Assembly (NCBI RefSeq): GCF_000196875.2
Contig: NC_014532.2
Location: forward strand, 1,426,001 to 1,490,000
DNA length: 64,000 bases
Direction: 5' to 3'
Source of the DNA: Halomonas elongata DSM 2581
GTDB taxonomy: Bacteria; Pseudomonadota; Gammaproteobacteria; Pseudomonadales; Halomonadaceae
Shown here: piece after piece, positions 26,123-35,727 of the stretch
Layout of the letters: each line of letters opens with the position of its first letter
Position numbering within the stretch: position 1 is the first letter of the stretch
Made by a program: the position numbers and the translations under genes
Notes under the pieces: generated by a model
Told to the model about the DNA's origin: nothing
Databases searched by the model: none
The model's input: the letters and a program-made list of their open reading frames with translations, nothing else

Positions 26123-27442
26123 ATGACCTCACCTCGTCCCGCCATGCGTCCTCGCTGGCTGGCCGCTCCATTATTGAGCCTGGCCGTCGCCACACCCGCT
26201 CTGGCGCAGGAAGATCCCATCAAGGTGGGCATCCTGCATTCGCTGTCCGGCACCATGGCGATCAGCGAAACGGTGCTCAAGGACACCGTGGAGATGCTGA
26301 TCGAGCAGCAGAATGCCGAGGGTGGCCTGCTGGGCCGTGACCTGGAGGCGGTGGTGGTCGATCCCGCCTCCGATTGGCCGCTGTTTGCCGAGAAGGCCCG
26401 CGAGCTGCTTGCCCAGGAGAAGGTCGACGTCATCTTCGGCAACTGGACGTCGGTGTCGCGCAAGTCGGTGCTGCCGGTGGTCGAGGAGCTCAACGGCCTG
26501 CTCTTCTATCCGGTGCAGTACGAGGGCGAGGAGTCCTCCGAGAATGTCTTCTACACGGGGGCGGCGCCCAACCAGCAGGCGATTCCTGCCGTCAATTACC
26601 TGCATGATCAGGTCGGCGTCGAGCGCTGGGTGCTGGCCGGCACCGACTACGTCTATCCGCGTACCACCAACAAGATCCTCGAGGCCTACCTGAAGAACGA
26701 GTTCGGCGTGGCCGACGAAGACATCATGGTCAACTACACGCCTTTTGGTCACTCGGACTGGCAGAACATCGTCTCCGAGATCAAGGCCTTCGGCAGCGAG
26801 GGCAGGAAGACTGCGGTGGTTTCCACCATCAACGGCGATGCCAACGTGCCTTTCTACCGCGAGCTTGGCAATCAGGGTATCGATGCCGCCGACATCCCGG
26901 TCGTCGCCTTCTCGGTGGGCGAGCAGGAGCTTACCGGCATCGACACCGGCCCGCTGGTCGGCCATCTGGCCGCCTGGAACTATTTCATGAGCGTCGATAC
27001 CGATGCCAACTATGACTTCATCGACGCCTGGATCGAGCACACCGGCGACGAGATGGCGGTGACCAACGATCCCATGGAAGCGCACTACATCGGCTTCAAC
27101 ATGTGGACCGAGGCGGTGCGCAAGGCCGGTACCACCGAGGTGGACGCGGTCAAGGACGCCATCATCGGCGTCTCGGTGCCCAACCTCTCGGGCGGCTACG
27201 CAACGATGATGCCCAACCACCACATCACCAAGCCGGTGCTGATCGGCGAGATCCAGGACAACGGTCAGTTCTCCATCGTCTGGGAGACACCTTCCACCGT
27301 GGCCGGCGACGCCTGGTCCGACTATCTGGAAGGTTCCAGGGACCTGATCAGCGACTGGCGCAAGCCCATGGAATGCGGCAACTACAACGTGGTGCGCGGT
27401 AGCTGCGGTGGCAGCCAGGCCGAGGAAGAGGCGTCCGAATAA
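26123..27442 (+). CDS. urtA: Urea ABC transporter substrate-binding protein
   Basis: A 439-residue periplasmic urea-binding protein of the branched-chain amino acid receptor type. A signal peptide (ending TPALAQ) precedes DPIKVGILHSLSGTMAISE, ILFGNWTSVSRKSVLPVVEE and LFYPVQYEGEESSENVFYTGAAPNQQ, all typical of UrtA. The ATG at 26123 has AAGGAG just upstream. It leads the urtABCDE operon and is separated from urtB by 185 bases carrying a hairpin and repeats, which may let UrtA be made in excess. Confidence 0.95.
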   Translation: MTSPRPAMRPRWLAAPLLSLAVATPALAQEDPIKVGILHSLSGTMAISETVLKDTVEMLIEQQNAEGGLLGRDLEAVVVDPASDWPLFAEKARELLAQEKVDVIFGNWTSVSRKSVLPVVEELNGLLFYPVQYEGEESSENVFYTGAAPNQQAIPAVNYLHDQVGVERWVLAGTDYVYPRTTNKILEAYLKNEFGVADEDIMVNYTPFGHSDWQNIVSEIKAFGSEGRKTAVVSTINGDANVPFYRELGNQGIDAADIPVVAFSVGEQELTGIDTGPLVGHLAAWNYFMSVDTDANYDFIDAWIEHTGDEMAVTNDPMEAHYIGFNMWTEAVRKAGTTEVDAVKDAIIGVSVPNLSGGYATMMPNHHITKPVLIGEIQDNGQFSIVWETPSTVAGDAWSDYLEGSRDLISDWRKPMECGNYNVVRGSCGGSQAEEEASE

Positions 27443-27496
27443 CACCCCGATCTGGATGCCCGATGCTGGGCGTCGGGGACAGGGCGTAGTGAGGGT

Positions 27497-27518
27497 CATC
27501 TGCCATGGATGGCAGATG
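27497..27518. repeat. Hairpin in the urtA-urtB gap
   Basis: Perfect 10-bp inverted repeat CATCTGCCAT/ATGGCAGATG around two bases. There is no T-tract, so it may act as a partial attenuator or 3' stabiliser. Confidence 0.6.
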
Positions 27519-27571
27519 TAGCGCCCAGGGATGGGTTCACAGCGCCCTCACGTAGGCCTGTCGACGGCTAA
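27516..27571. repeat. Dispersed intergenic repeat, copy A
   Basis: About 85% identical over roughly 55 bases to 54074-54128, with an identical 17-base core GGGTTCACAGCGCCCTC at 27533-27549. Confidence 0.7.
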
Positions 27572-27600
27572 GCCCAGCCTTTCCTAAGCCCAGCCTTTCG
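27569..27600. repeat. 16-bp direct tandem repeat upstream of urtB
   Basis: TAAGCCCAGCCTTTCC occurs at 27569 and again, with one change at the end, at 27585, directly head to tail. Confidence 0.75.
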
Positions 27601-27627
27601 CAAGATGTCGAATAACAGGACACGCCA

Positions 27628-29229
27628 ATGAGGATGCTCCCACGCTTCCTGTCAGGCCTGCTGTGCCTGTGCCTGCTGTGCGGCCTGCCGCTGGCTGCAC
27701 AGGCGCAGGACGATCCCGGTCAGGCCCTGCTGGATCCCCTCGCTACCGCCTCCTACGCCGAGAAGGGCGAGGCGATCGAGGCCATCATCGAAAGCGGCGA
27801 CGCGCGCAGTCGCCGCTGGCTCGAGGCGCTGCTCGGCGGCAAGCTGCAGCGCCACAAGGACACCCGCCGCTTTGTCGTGGTCGTCGAGAACCGCGGCCGC
27901 AACTGGCCGGTGGTCGATGCGCTGAGCTTCGAGGATGCCGGCGAGATGTCGCGCCGCGAACTCGACCGCATCGGCATCAACAATGCCCTGCGCGGCCAGT
28001 TGCAGGGCGCGCTGGCGGTGCTCGACCTGCATGCCGATGAAGTCGCCGAACGTCGCGAGGCGGCCAGAGCGCTGCTTGGCGATGTCGATGCCGGCCTGGT
28101 CGAGCCGATCCGGGCGGTCATCGAAGGTGAGGAGGACGCCGAAGTGCGTCGCCTGCTCGAGCAGGCCCTGGCCATCCAGCGCCTGGAAGCGGGCGAGGTC
28201 GCAGCGGTGGAAACCCTGAGCGGCAGCCTGAATTCGCGGGTACGCGCGGCGCTGAATGTCGCCAGTCGCAGCGAGGACCCGGAACTCGCCGCCGCCGCGA
28301 CCTCGGCCCTGGCCGCTATCGAGCAGAAGATGACGCTCAACCGGGGCCTGGAGACGCTCTACTTCGGTCTCTCGCTGGGCTCGGTGCTGGTGCTCGCGGC
28401 CATCGGCCTGGCGATCACCTTCGGCGTCATGGGAGTGATCAACATGGCCCACGGCGAACTGATAATGCTCGGCGCCTACACCACCTGGGCCATGCAGCAA
28501 CTGCTGCCCGGCCAGCCCGGCCTGGCGCTGCTGCTGGCGATCCCCGCCGGCTTTCTGGTGGCGGCGCTGGCTGGTGTGGCCATCGAGCGCGGCGTCATCC
28601 AGTTCCTCAAGGGACGACCGCTGGAGACCCTGCTGGCCACCTTCGGCGTCAGCCTGATCCTGCAACAACTGGTGCGCACGGTGATCTCGCCGCAGAACCG
28701 TACCGTGGTCACGCCGGAGTGGATGAGCGGCTCGCTGATGCTCAACGAGGGCCTCTCGCTGACGCTCAATCGCCTCTACGTGCTGGGCTTCGCCCTGGTG
28801 GTGTTCGCCGCGCTGATGCTGGTGATGCGACGTACCCGCCTGGGCCTGGAGGTGCGGGCGGTGACCCAGAATCGCGGCATGGCGCGTGCCATGGGCATTC
28901 GCGCCACCCGGGTGGACATCCTGACCTTCGCCCTGGGCTCCGGGGTGGCGGGGCTGGCCGGGGTGGCGCTCTCGCAGCTCACCAACGTCGGTCCCAATCT
29001 CGGCCAGAACTACATCATCGACTCCTTCATGGTGGTGGTGTTCGGCGGTGTGGGCAATCTCTGGGGAACCCTGGTGGCCGGTTTGTCGCTGGGTGTCATC
29101 AACCAGGTGCTCGAGCCCTGGGCCGGTGCGGTGCTGGCCACGATCGTGGTGCTCGTGTTCATCATCCTGTTCATCCAGAAGCGCCCCCGCGGACTCTTTC
29201 CGCAGAAGGGCCGGGCAGCGGAGGGCTGA
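27628..29229 (+). CDS. urtB: Urea ABC transporter permease UrtB
   Basis: A 533-residue permease. After a signal-like N-terminus (CLCLLCGLPLAAQA) comes a helical region of about 230 residues with HEAT-like character, characteristic of UrtB, then a LivH-type permease (from TLNRGLETLYFGLSLGS) with the conserved GVMGVINMAHGELIMLGAY and loop MVVVFGGVGNLWGT. Together with UrtC it forms the urea channel. The stop lies six bases before urtC. Confidence 0.95.
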   Translation: MRMLPRFLSGLLCLCLLCGLPLAAQAQDDPGQALLDPLATASYAEKGEAIEAIIESGDARSRRWLEALLGGKLQRHKDTRRFVVVVENRGRNWPVVDALSFEDAGEMSRRELDRIGINNALRGQLQGALAVLDLHADEVAERREAARALLGDVDAGLVEPIRAVIEGEEDAEVRRLLEQALAIQRLEAGEVAAVETLSGSLNSRVRAALNVASRSEDPELAAAATSALAAIEQKMTLNRGLETLYFGLSLGSVLVLAAIGLAITFGVMGVINMAHGELIMLGAYTTWAMQQLLPGQPGLALLLAIPAGFLVAALAGVAIERGVIQFLKGRPLETLLATFGVSLILQQLVRTVISPQNRTVVTPEWMSGSLMLNEGLSLTLNRLYVLGFALVVFAALMLVMRRTRLGLEVRAVTQNRGMARAMGIRATRVDILTFALGSGVAGLAGVALSQLTNVGPNLGQNYIIDSFMVVVFGGVGNLWGTLVAGLSLGVINQVLEPWAGAVLATIVVLVFIILFIQKRPRGLFPQKGRAAEG

Positions 29230-29235
29230 TTCGCC

Positions 29236-30360
29236 ATGTGGTTGACGAGACCTTTTCGTGAGCGCGCCACCCGGCTGTTCCTCGGCATCCTGCTGGCTGC
29301 CCTGGCGTTGGTGACGTTGCTCAACCTGGCCGTGCCGGCGGACCATCCGCTGCATGTCTCCACCTATACGGTGACGCTGCTCGGCAAGTACCTCAGCTAT
29401 GCACTGCTGGCGGTGGCCGTCGATCTGGTGTGGGGCTATCTGGGCATTCTCAGTCTCGGCCATGGCGCCTTCTTCGCCCTGGGCGGCTATGCCATGGGCA
29501 TGTACCTGATGCGCCAGATCGGTGATCGGGGCACCTACGGTGACCCGGTGCTGCCGGATTTCATGGTGTTCCTGGACTGGGACAGCCTGCCCTGGTACTG
29601 GCTGGGCTTCGACATGCCGTGGTTCGCCTTTCTGATGGTGTTTCTGGCGCCGGGCCTTTTGGCGCTGGTGTTCGGCTTTCTGGCATTTCGCTCGCGGGTC
29701 ACCGGGGTGTATCTGTCGATCATCACCCAGGCCATGACCTTCGCCCTGATGCTGGCCTTCTTTCGCAACGAGATGGGCTTCGGCGGCAACAACGGCCTCA
29801 CCGATTTCCGCGAGTTGCTGGGCTTCGATCTGAGAAGCGACGCCACCCGGCTGGGACTGTTCCTCGCCACCGGCGTTGCCCTGGCGTTGGGCTATGTGCT
29901 GTGCCGGGCGATCGTCGCCAGCAAGCTGGGCCGGGTCAGCGTGGCCTGCCGCGATGCCGAGGCGCGAGCCCGCTTTCTGGGCTATCGGGTCGAGCGTTTC
30001 CAGCTGTTCGTCTTCGTGGTCTCGGCGATGCTCGCCGGGCTGGCCGGCGCCCTCTACGTGCCCCAGGTGGGCATCATCAATCCCAGCGAGTTCTCGCCGA
30101 TCTTCTCCATCGAGGTGGTGCTGTGGGTGGCGCTGGGCGGCCGCGCGACCCTCTACGGGGCGGTGATCGGCGCGCTGCTGGTCAACTATGCCAAGACGGT
30201 ATTCACCGGGGTGATGCCCGATGCCTGGCTGTTCGCCCTGGGCGGCATGTTCGTGCTGGTCACCGTCTTCCTGCCCAGGGGAATTGCCGGCTTGCTGCGC
30301 CTGCGCCCCCGGCGTCGTGCCGCAACATCACAACCGACCGCAGGGGAGGCTGCCACATGA
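29236..30360 (+). CDS. urtC: Urea ABC transporter permease UrtC
   Basis: A 374-residue LivM-type membrane subunit pairing with UrtB. Family stretches include DLVWGYLGILSLGHGAFFALGGYAMG, GGNNGLTDF, LGYRVERFQLFVFVVSAMLAGLAGALY and EVVLWVALGGRATLYG. Its stop overlaps the urtD start (ATGA). Confidence 0.95.
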   Translation: MWLTRPFRERATRLFLGILLAALALVTLLNLAVPADHPLHVSTYTVTLLGKYLSYALLAVAVDLVWGYLGILSLGHGAFFALGGYAMGMYLMRQIGDRGTYGDPVLPDFMVFLDWDSLPWYWLGFDMPWFAFLMVFLAPGLLALVFGFLAFRSRVTGVYLSIITQAMTFALMLAFFRNEMGFGGNNGLTDFRELLGFDLRSDATRLGLFLATGVALALGYVLCRAIVASKLGRVSVACRDAEARARFLGYRVERFQLFVFVVSAMLAGLAGALYVPQVGIINPSEFSPIFSIEVVLWVALGGRATLYGAVIGALLVNYAKTVFTGVMPDAWLFALGGMFVLVTVFLPRGIAGLLRLRPRRRAATSQPTAGEAAT

Positions 30361-31196
30361 GTTTCCTGCAATCCCTGGCCGATCGCGATCGCGTCTTCGA
30401 CTTTCTGGCGCCGGCGGCGTCTCCGGTGGACGTGCGCCACGGGCCCATCCTCTATCTGGAAGACGTCAGCGTCAGCTTCGACGGCTTCAAGGCCATCGAT
30501 GCCCTCAACCTGACCATCGACGACGGTGAACTGCGCTGCATCATCGGTCCCAATGGGGCCGGCAAGACCACCATGATGGACATCATCACCGGCAAGACCC
30601 GACCCGATACCGGCTCGGCGTGGTTCGGCAGCCGTCACGACCTGCTGACCATGAACGAACCGGAGATCGCCAGTCTCGGTATCGGCCGCAAGTTCCAGAA
30701 ACCCACGGTGTTCGAGGCATTGACGGTGTTCGAGAACCTGGAACTGGCCATGGCCGCCGACAAGCGCATCCTGCCCACGCTGACCGCGCGTTTGACCGGC
30801 GAGGTATGCGAGCGCATCGAGGAGGTGCTGGCGACCATCGGCCTCATCGAGCTGCGTCATGCTCCGGCGGGCATCCTGTCCCACGGCCAGAAGCAGTGGC
30901 TGGAGATCGGCATGCTGCTGATGCAGCGGCCACGCCTGCTGCTGGTGGACGAGCCGGTGGCCGGCATGACCGAGCAGGAGATGGAACGCACCGCCGAGTT
31001 GCTCACCGGCCTGGCCGGCAAGGGCAAGCAGTCGGTGGTGGTCGTCGAGCATGACATGGGCTTCGTGCGTTCCATCGCGCGCACCGTGACGGTGCTGCAC
31101 CAGGGCAGCGTGCTGGCCGAGGGCAGCATGGACCGGGTCGCCAGCGATCCCAAGGTGGTCGAGGTGTACCTGGGAACCGAGGAGGAGGTCGCCTGA
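30357..31196 (+). CDS. urtD: Urea ABC transporter ATP-binding protein UrtD
   Basis: A 279-residue ATPase of the LivG type. Walker A is GPNGAGKTT, the signature region is LSHGQKQWLEIGMLL, Walker B is LLLVDEPVAGM and the switch histidine is in VVVEHDMGFV. The LSHGQKQ signature replaces the usual LSGGQ, which is normal for UrtD. The ATG at 30357 overlaps the urtC stop; the stop overlaps the urtE start. Confidence 0.95.
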   Translation: MSFLQSLADRDRVFDFLAPAASPVDVRHGPILYLEDVSVSFDGFKAIDALNLTIDDGELRCIIGPNGAGKTTMMDIITGKTRPDTGSAWFGSRHDLLTMNEPEIASLGIGRKFQKPTVFEALTVFENLELAMAADKRILPTLTARLTGEVCERIEEVLATIGLIELRHAPAGILSHGQKQWLEIGMLLMQRPRLLLVDEPVAGMTEQEMERTAELLTGLAGKGKQSVVVVEHDMGFVRSIARTVTVLHQGSVLAEGSMDRVASDPKVVEVYLGTEEEVA

Positions 31197-31894
31197 TGCT
31201 GAGCATCGACACGCTCAACCAGTACTACGGCGAGAGCCACACCCTCTGGGATCTCGACCTCGAGGTGCCGGCAGGGCAGTGCACCTGCGTGATGGGACGC
31301 AATGGGGTCGGCAAGACCACGCTGATGAAGGCGGTCATGGGCGAAGTGGCCACGGCCTCCGGCAGTATCCGCTACGCCGACGACGTGGAATTGACCCGCA
31401 AGCGCGTGGAGGAGCGCTCGCGACTGGGCATCGGCTATGTGCCCCAGGGCCGACAGATCTTTCCGCTGCTCACGGTCGAGGAAAATCTGCGTACCGGCCT
31501 GGCCGCGCGCGGCGACGGCCGCAAGTCGATTCCCGAGCGCATTCATGAACTCTTCCCGGTGCTGGCCGAAATGCGCCATCGCCGCGGTGGCGATCTCTCC
31601 GGCGGCCAGCAGCAGCAACTGGCCATCGGGCGCGCCCTGGTGCTGGAGCCGCGCCTGCTGATTCTCGACGAGCCGGGAGAGGGCATCCAGCCCAATATCG
31701 TCACCCAGATCGGCGAGGTGATCCGCCGGCTGATTGCCGAGGACGGCCTGACCGTGCTGCTGGTGGAACAGAAACTGCCTTTTGCGCGTAAGTACGCCGA
31801 TCGTTTCGCCATCCTGGATCGCGGACGGTCGGTGGCCGGGGGAGAAATCGGCGAGCTTTCCGATACGCTGATCAAGGAGCATCTGACCGTCTAG
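31196..31894 (+). CDS. urtE: Urea ABC transporter ATP-binding protein UrtE
   Basis: A 232-residue ATPase of the LivF type. Walker A GRNGVGKTT, Q-loop PQGRQIFP, signature LSGGQQQQLAIG, Walker B LLILDEPGEGIQP and switch LLVEQKL are all present. Last gene of urtABCDE, overlapping urtD by one base. Confidence 0.95.
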   Translation: MLSIDTLNQYYGESHTLWDLDLEVPAGQCTCVMGRNGVGKTTLMKAVMGEVATASGSIRYADDVELTRKRVEERSRLGIGYVPQGRQIFPLLTVEENLRTGLAARGDGRKSIPERIHELFPVLAEMRHRRGGDLSGGQQQQLAIGRALVLEPRLLILDEPGEGIQPNIVTQIGEVIRRLIAEDGLTVLLVEQKLPFARKYADRFAILDRGRSVAGGEIGELSDTLIKEHLTV

Positions 31895-31900
31895 GCTCGG

Positions 31901-31960
31901 GAGCTACGAGCTACGAGCTACGAGCTACGAGCTACGAGCTACGAGCCACGAGCCACGAGC
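31901..31960. repeat. 7-bp tandem repeat (GAGCTAC)n downstream of urtE
   Basis: About eight and a half copies of GAGCTAC, the last two changed to GAGCCAC. It runs from seven bases after the urtE stop into the terminator stem. Confidence 0.95.
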
Positions 31961-31993
31961 GCCCGCCACGGTTTCGACCGCGGCGGGCGTTTT
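31960..31993 (+). terminator. Terminator of urtABCDE
   Basis: Stem CGCCCGCC/GGCGGGCG (31960-31967 with 31982-31989) followed directly by TTTT. Confidence 0.85.
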
Positions 31994-32023
31994 GCCCTGT
32001 GCCGGTGCAGATGGTGTCGATGC

Positions 32024-32038
32024 GCACTCGAGTGGTGC
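32024..32038. promoter_or_regulatory. NtrC-like site upstream of ureD
   Basis: GCACT-CGAG-TGGTGC, the same layout as the glnA NtrC site GCACTATATTGGTGC. It lies about 120 bases upstream of the ureD -24 element, a usual enhancer distance. Confidence 0.65.
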
Positions 32039-32147
32039 GAACGGCTGTCTTTTCACTGGCCGCTGTGGTGCATGCAGGTATCTGGATACCTGTCTGTGTA
32101 CAAAATAACTCTATGATTAAAAATGGTTTTTTTGTGTCTTCACCAGA

Positions 32148-32164
32148 TTGGTACGCGACTTGCT
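32148..32164 (+). promoter_or_regulatory. Sigma-54 promoter of the urease operon
   Basis: TTGGTACG-N4-TTGCT against YTGGCACR-N4-TTGCW, with GG at 32150-32151 and GC at 32162-32163, ten bases apart. An AT-rich tract (32100-32135) separates it from the NtrC-like dyad, allowing a bend. Confidence 0.78.
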
Positions 32165-32209
32165 CGGTATGAGGCAATGATCGCCACCGGATACACAGGA
32201 CTCTAGTCA

Positions 32210-33100
32210 ATGACGGCCATTCCGCACGCCATTCCTTCGCCTGGCGAGTCCGGTCACCGTTTCGATGCCGAACGCCGCTGGGCCGCCTCGCTGGAACTGG
32301 GGTTCGATGCTCGTGCGGATGGTCATACCCGCCTGGCGCGGGCGCGTCACCAGGGGCCATTGCGCGTACAGCGACCCTTCTATCCGGAGGGTGGTGCAGA
32401 GGCTTGCCACGTCTACCTGTTGCATCCGCCCGGAGGGGTGGTCAGTGGCGACTCGCTGAACATCGATGTCGAGGTGTCGGCCGGTGCCCGGGCGTTGCTG
32501 ACGACCCCGGCCGCCAACAAGCTCTACCGGGCCGATAGCCACGCCGTTACCTGGGAGCAGAACACCCGGCTGCGGGTGGAAGACGACGCCATCCTCGAGT
32601 GGCTGCCCCAGGAAACGATCGCCTTCGACGGTTCCCGGGGCCGGCAGACGACGACCATAGAGCTCAGCGACCAGGCCCGCTGCCTGGGCTGGGAGGTACT
32701 GGCACTGGGGCGTCCGGCCAGCGATTTGCCCTTCGCCAGTGGGTGCCTGGAACAGCGCTTTCACCTGACCCGGGCAGGACGGCCGTTATGGCTGGAGCGC
32801 CAGCCTTTGGAGCCCGAGCATCCTCGCTTTGGCGGTTACTGGGGGCAGGGTGGCGCCACGGTTCAGGCCTCGCTCTGGACGGTAGGCCTCGACGATGCGG
32901 ACGACGCCATCACGGCCCTGCGAGATGGGTTGACGGCCTCATCGCGCTGGGCGGTCACGCTGCGCAATGACGTCCTGCTGCTGCGTTACCTGGGGAATTC
33001 GCGCAACGAGGCCTGGGAGCTGTGTCGGCGCGCCTGGGAAATACTGCGCCCCCGGTTGGCGGGGCGTGAGGCCCGCGAGCCGCGGATCTGGAGGACTTGA
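32210..33100 (+). CDS. ureD: Urease accessory protein UreD
   Basis: A 296-residue urease maturation chaperone, first gene of the operon. Family features are RWAASLELGFDARADGHTRLARARHQGPLRVQRPFYPEG, the CHVYLLHPPGGVVSGDSL block and LTTPAANKLYRA. UreD binds the apo-urease and recruits UreF and UreG for nickel insertion. It starts about 35 bases downstream of the predicted sigma-54 transcription start. Confidence 0.94.
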   Translation: MTAIPHAIPSPGESGHRFDAERRWAASLELGFDARADGHTRLARARHQGPLRVQRPFYPEGGAEACHVYLLHPPGGVVSGDSLNIDVEVSAGARALLTTPAANKLYRADSHAVTWEQNTRLRVEDDAILEWLPQETIAFDGSRGRQTTTIELSDQARCLGWEVLALGRPASDLPFASGCLEQRFHLTRAGRPLWLERQPLEPEHPRFGGYWGQGGATVQASLWTVGLDDADDAITALRDGLTASSRWAVTLRNDVLLLRYLGNSRNEAWELCRRAWEILRPRLAGREAREPRIWRT

Positions 33101-33293
33101 ATGGAAGAGGGAAGAAGTAAGAAGAAAGAGGTAAGAGGACAGGAGCAAGAGGAAAGTCGGCATGTTGCTGCTTCCTCCTCGGTCGAGGGGTTTTCCCTCT
33201 TGGAGGCGCTTGGCGCCGTTCTTCACTCTTCCAGCGGCGTTAGCCGCGCTTCCCGGGCGCGAAGCGCCGTCTTTACATCTTGAGGAGATCGCT
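33101..33293. repeat. ureD-ureA gap with purine-rich degenerate heptamers
   Basis: 193 bases. The first 50 (33103-33152) are almost pure purine with imperfect 7-bp repeats of the GAAGTAAG type on the plus strand. The rest contains GC-rich short inverted repeats (33205-33275) and ends in the ureA ribosome site GAGGAGA. I see no gene. Confidence 0.6.
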
Positions 33294-33596
33294 ATGGAAC
33301 TGACCCCACGCGACAAGGACAAGCTGCTGTTGTTCTCGGCGGCGCAGTTGGCCGAGCGCCGCCGGGCGCGCGGGCTCAAGCTCAACTATCCCGAGGCGGT
33401 GGCACTGATCAGCTTCGAGATCCTGGAGGGTGCCCGCGACGGACGCACGGTGGCCGAACTGATGGGCTACGGTCGCGAGATCCTGGGCCGCGACGATGTC
33501 ATGGAGGGGGTGGCCGAGATGGTCGATGAGGTGCAGGTGGAGGCGACCTTCCCCGACGGCACCAAGCTCGTGACCGTACATAACCCCATCGTCTAA
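33294..33596 (+). CDS. ureA: Urease gamma subunit
   Basis: A 100-residue subunit, the normal length, opening with [39 protein letters not shown] and containing [31 protein letters not shown]. It forms the urease trimer of trimers with UreB and UreC. The start at 33294 with GAGGAG upstream is clear. Confidence 0.97.
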   Translation: MELTPRDKDKLLLFSAAQLAERRRARGLKLNYPEAVALISFEILEGARDGRTVAELMGYGREILGRDDVMEGVAEMVDEVQVEATFPDGTKLVTVHNPIV

Positions 33597-33620
33597 AACT
33601 GGCTGCAAAGGATGAGTTCC

Positions 33621-33953
33621 ATGATTCCCGGTGAATACCAGCTTCAGGACGGCGAGATCGCGCTCTGCGAGGGGCGCGAGCGCGTTACCGTCGAAGTCGC
33701 CAATACCGGCGACCGGCCGGTTCAGGTCGGTTCCCATTATCACTTTGCCGAGGTCAATCCGGCGCTGGTCTTCGAGCGCGAGAAGGCGCGCGGTTATCGA
33801 CTCGACGTGGCCGCCGGTACGGCGATCCGCTTCGAGCCGGGCCAGAGTCGCGAGGTGACGCTCATTCCGTTTACCGGTCGCCGCCATATCTACGGTTTTC
33901 GCGGCGAAGTGATGGGCGCGCTGGACGCCGATGATCAGGGAGGCCAGTCATGA
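33621..33953 (+). CDS. ureB: Urease beta subunit
   Basis: A 110-residue structural subunit starting [20 protein letters not shown], with [22 protein letters not shown], the conserved core of UreB. The ATG at 33621 fits the usual IPGE start and has AAGGA at nine bases; an ATG three codons upstream (33612) lies too close to that site. Its end overlaps ureC by four bases. Confidence 0.96.
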   Translation: MIPGEYQLQDGEIALCEGRERVTVEVANTGDRPVQVGSHYHFAEVNPALVFEREKARGYRLDVAAGTAIRFEPGQSREVTLIPFTGRRHIYGFRGEVMGALDADDQGGQS

Positions 33954-35677
33954 CATCTTCCAACCGCTCTCCGAATCGCATCAGCCGCCAGGCCTATGCC
34001 GACATGTACGGCCCCACGGTGGGCGACCGGGTACGCCTGGGTGACACCGAGCTGTGGATCGAGGTGGAGCGCGACGCCACCCATTACGGCGACGAGGTCA
34101 AGTTCGGCGGCGGCAAGGTGATCCGCGATGGCATGGGCCAGAGTCAGCGTCACGACGCCGCCGTGATGGATACCGTGATCACCAATGCCCTGATCCTCGA
34201 CTGGTGGGGCATCGTCAAGGCGGACGTGGGGCTCCAGGACGGTCGCATCGCCGCCATCGGCAAGGCCGGCAATCCCGATACCCAGCCCGATGTCGAGATC
34301 GTCATCGGCCCCGGCACCGAGGTGATCGCCGGCGAGGGCAAGATTCTCACCGCCGGTCACATCGACTCGCATATTCATTTCATCTGCCCGCAGCAGGTGG
34401 AGGAGGCGCTGGCCAGCGGTGTCACCACCATGCTGGGTGGCGGCACGGGGCCGGCCACGGGGTCCAACGCCACTACCTGCACGCCGGGCGCTTGGCACAT
34501 CGGCAAGATGCTCCAGGCCGTGGATGACCTGCCCATGAACATCGGCCTGCTCGGCAAGGGCAACGCCAGCCTGCCGGGGGCCCTGGAGGCTCAGCTCGAG
34601 GCCGGCGCCATGGGGCTCAAGCTGCACGAGGACTGGGGCACCACGCCGGCGTCCATCGACAACTGCCTGGCGGTGGCCGAGCGCTACGACGTCCAGGTGG
34701 CGATCCACACCGATACCCTGAACGAATCGGGTTTCGTGGAGGACACGCTCGCTGCCTTCAAGGAACGCTGCATCCACACCTACCATACCGAAGGGGCGGG
34801 CGGCGGCCATGCGCCGGATATCCTCACTGCCTGCGCCAAGCCCTATGTGCTGCCGTCCTCCACCAACCCCACGCGGCCCTATACGATCAACACCATCGAC
34901 GAGCACCTGGACATGTTGATGGTGTGCCATCACCTCGATCCCAACATTCCCGAGGACGTGGCCTTCGCCGACTCGCGGATCCGCCGCGAAACCATTGCCG
35001 CCGAGGACATCCTTCACGATATGGGCGTGATTTCGATGATCGCCTCCGATGCCCAGGCCATGGGGCGGGTCGGCGAGGTGATCTGCCGGACCTGGCAGAC
35101 CGCGCACAAGATGAAGGTGCAGCGTGGCCTGCTGCCGGAAGACGTCGAACGTGGCGCCGACAATCTGCGGGCGCGTCGCTATATCGCCAAGACCACCATC
35201 AATCCGGCATTGACGCATGGCATCGCGCACGAGGTGGGCTCGGTGGAGGTCGGCAAGCTGGCAGACCTGGTGCTGTGGGACCCGGCCTTCTTCGGCGTCA
35301 AGCCGGCGCTGGTTCTCAAGGGTGGCATGATCGCCCTGGCGCCCATGGGCGATCCCAACGGCTCGATCCCCACACCCCAACCTGTGCATTACCGGCCGAT
35401 GTTCGGCGCCCTGGGTCGGGCGGCCAGCCAGACCCGACGGACCTTCGTCAGCCAGGCGGCTCTGGACGCCGGCATCAGGGAAAAACTGGGCCTGGCCAGC
35501 GAACTCGCCGCCTGTCGCGACGTACGCAGCGTGCGCAAGTCCGACATGAAGCTCAACGAGGCCTGTCCCGATCTGCAGGTCGACCCCCAGACCTATGAGG
35601 TGCGGGCCGACGGCGAACTGCTGACCTGCGAGCCGGCCACCGAGCTGCCGCTGGCCCAGCGTTACCACTTGTTCTGA
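33950..35677 (+). CDS. ureC: Urease alpha subunit
   Basis: A 575-residue catalytic subunit hydrolysing urea to ammonia and carbamate with a di-nickel centre. Metal ligands and active-site residues are in place: H141 and H143 (HIDSHIH), the carbamylated lysine K224 (GLKLHEDW), H253 (AIHTDT), H279 ([11 protein letters not shown]) and D367 (ASDAQAMG), with the flap histidines at 327-328 (MVCHHLD). It overlaps ureB (ATGA). Confidence 0.98.
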   Translation: MTSSNRSPNRISRQAYADMYGPTVGDRVRLGDTELWIEVERDATHYGDEVKFGGGKVIRDGMGQSQRHDAAVMDTVITNALILDWWGIVKADVGLQDGRIAAIGKAGNPDTQPDVEIVIGPGTEVIAGEGKILTAGHIDSHIHFICPQQVEEALASGVTTMLGGGTGPATGSNATTCTPGAWHIGKMLQAVDDLPMNIGLLGKGNASLPGALEAQLEAGAMGLKLHEDWGTTPASIDNCLAVAERYDVQVAIHTDTLNESGFVEDTLAAFKERCIHTYHTEGAGGGHAPDILTACAKPYVLPSSTNPTRPYTINTIDEHLDMLMVCHHLDPNIPEDVAFADSRIRRETIAAEDILHDMGVISMIASDAQAMGRVGEVICRTWQTAHKMKVQRGLLPEDVERGADNLRARRYIAKTTINPALTHGIAHEVGSVEVGKLADLVLWDPAFFGVKPALVLKGGMIALAPMGDPNGSIPTPQPVHYRPMFGALGRAASQTRRTFVSQAALDAGIREKLGLASELAACRDVRSVRKSDMKLNEACPDLQVDPQTYEVRADGELLTCEPATELPLAQRYHLF

Positions 35678-35727
35678 GCAACGAGCTACGGGCTCAAAGC
35701 TCGAGGCCCGAAATCGAGGGTGAATTG

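Noticed and set aside
27652..29463. A 603-codon minus-strand frame
   Set aside because: Antisense to urtB with histidine- and glutamine-rich translation, typical of shadow frames. A similar minus frame at 24208-26493 opposite tctA is rejected for the same reason.
31901..31960. CRISPR-like array of regular repeats
   Set aside because: The repeat unit is only seven bases with no spacers; it is a simple tandem repeat.
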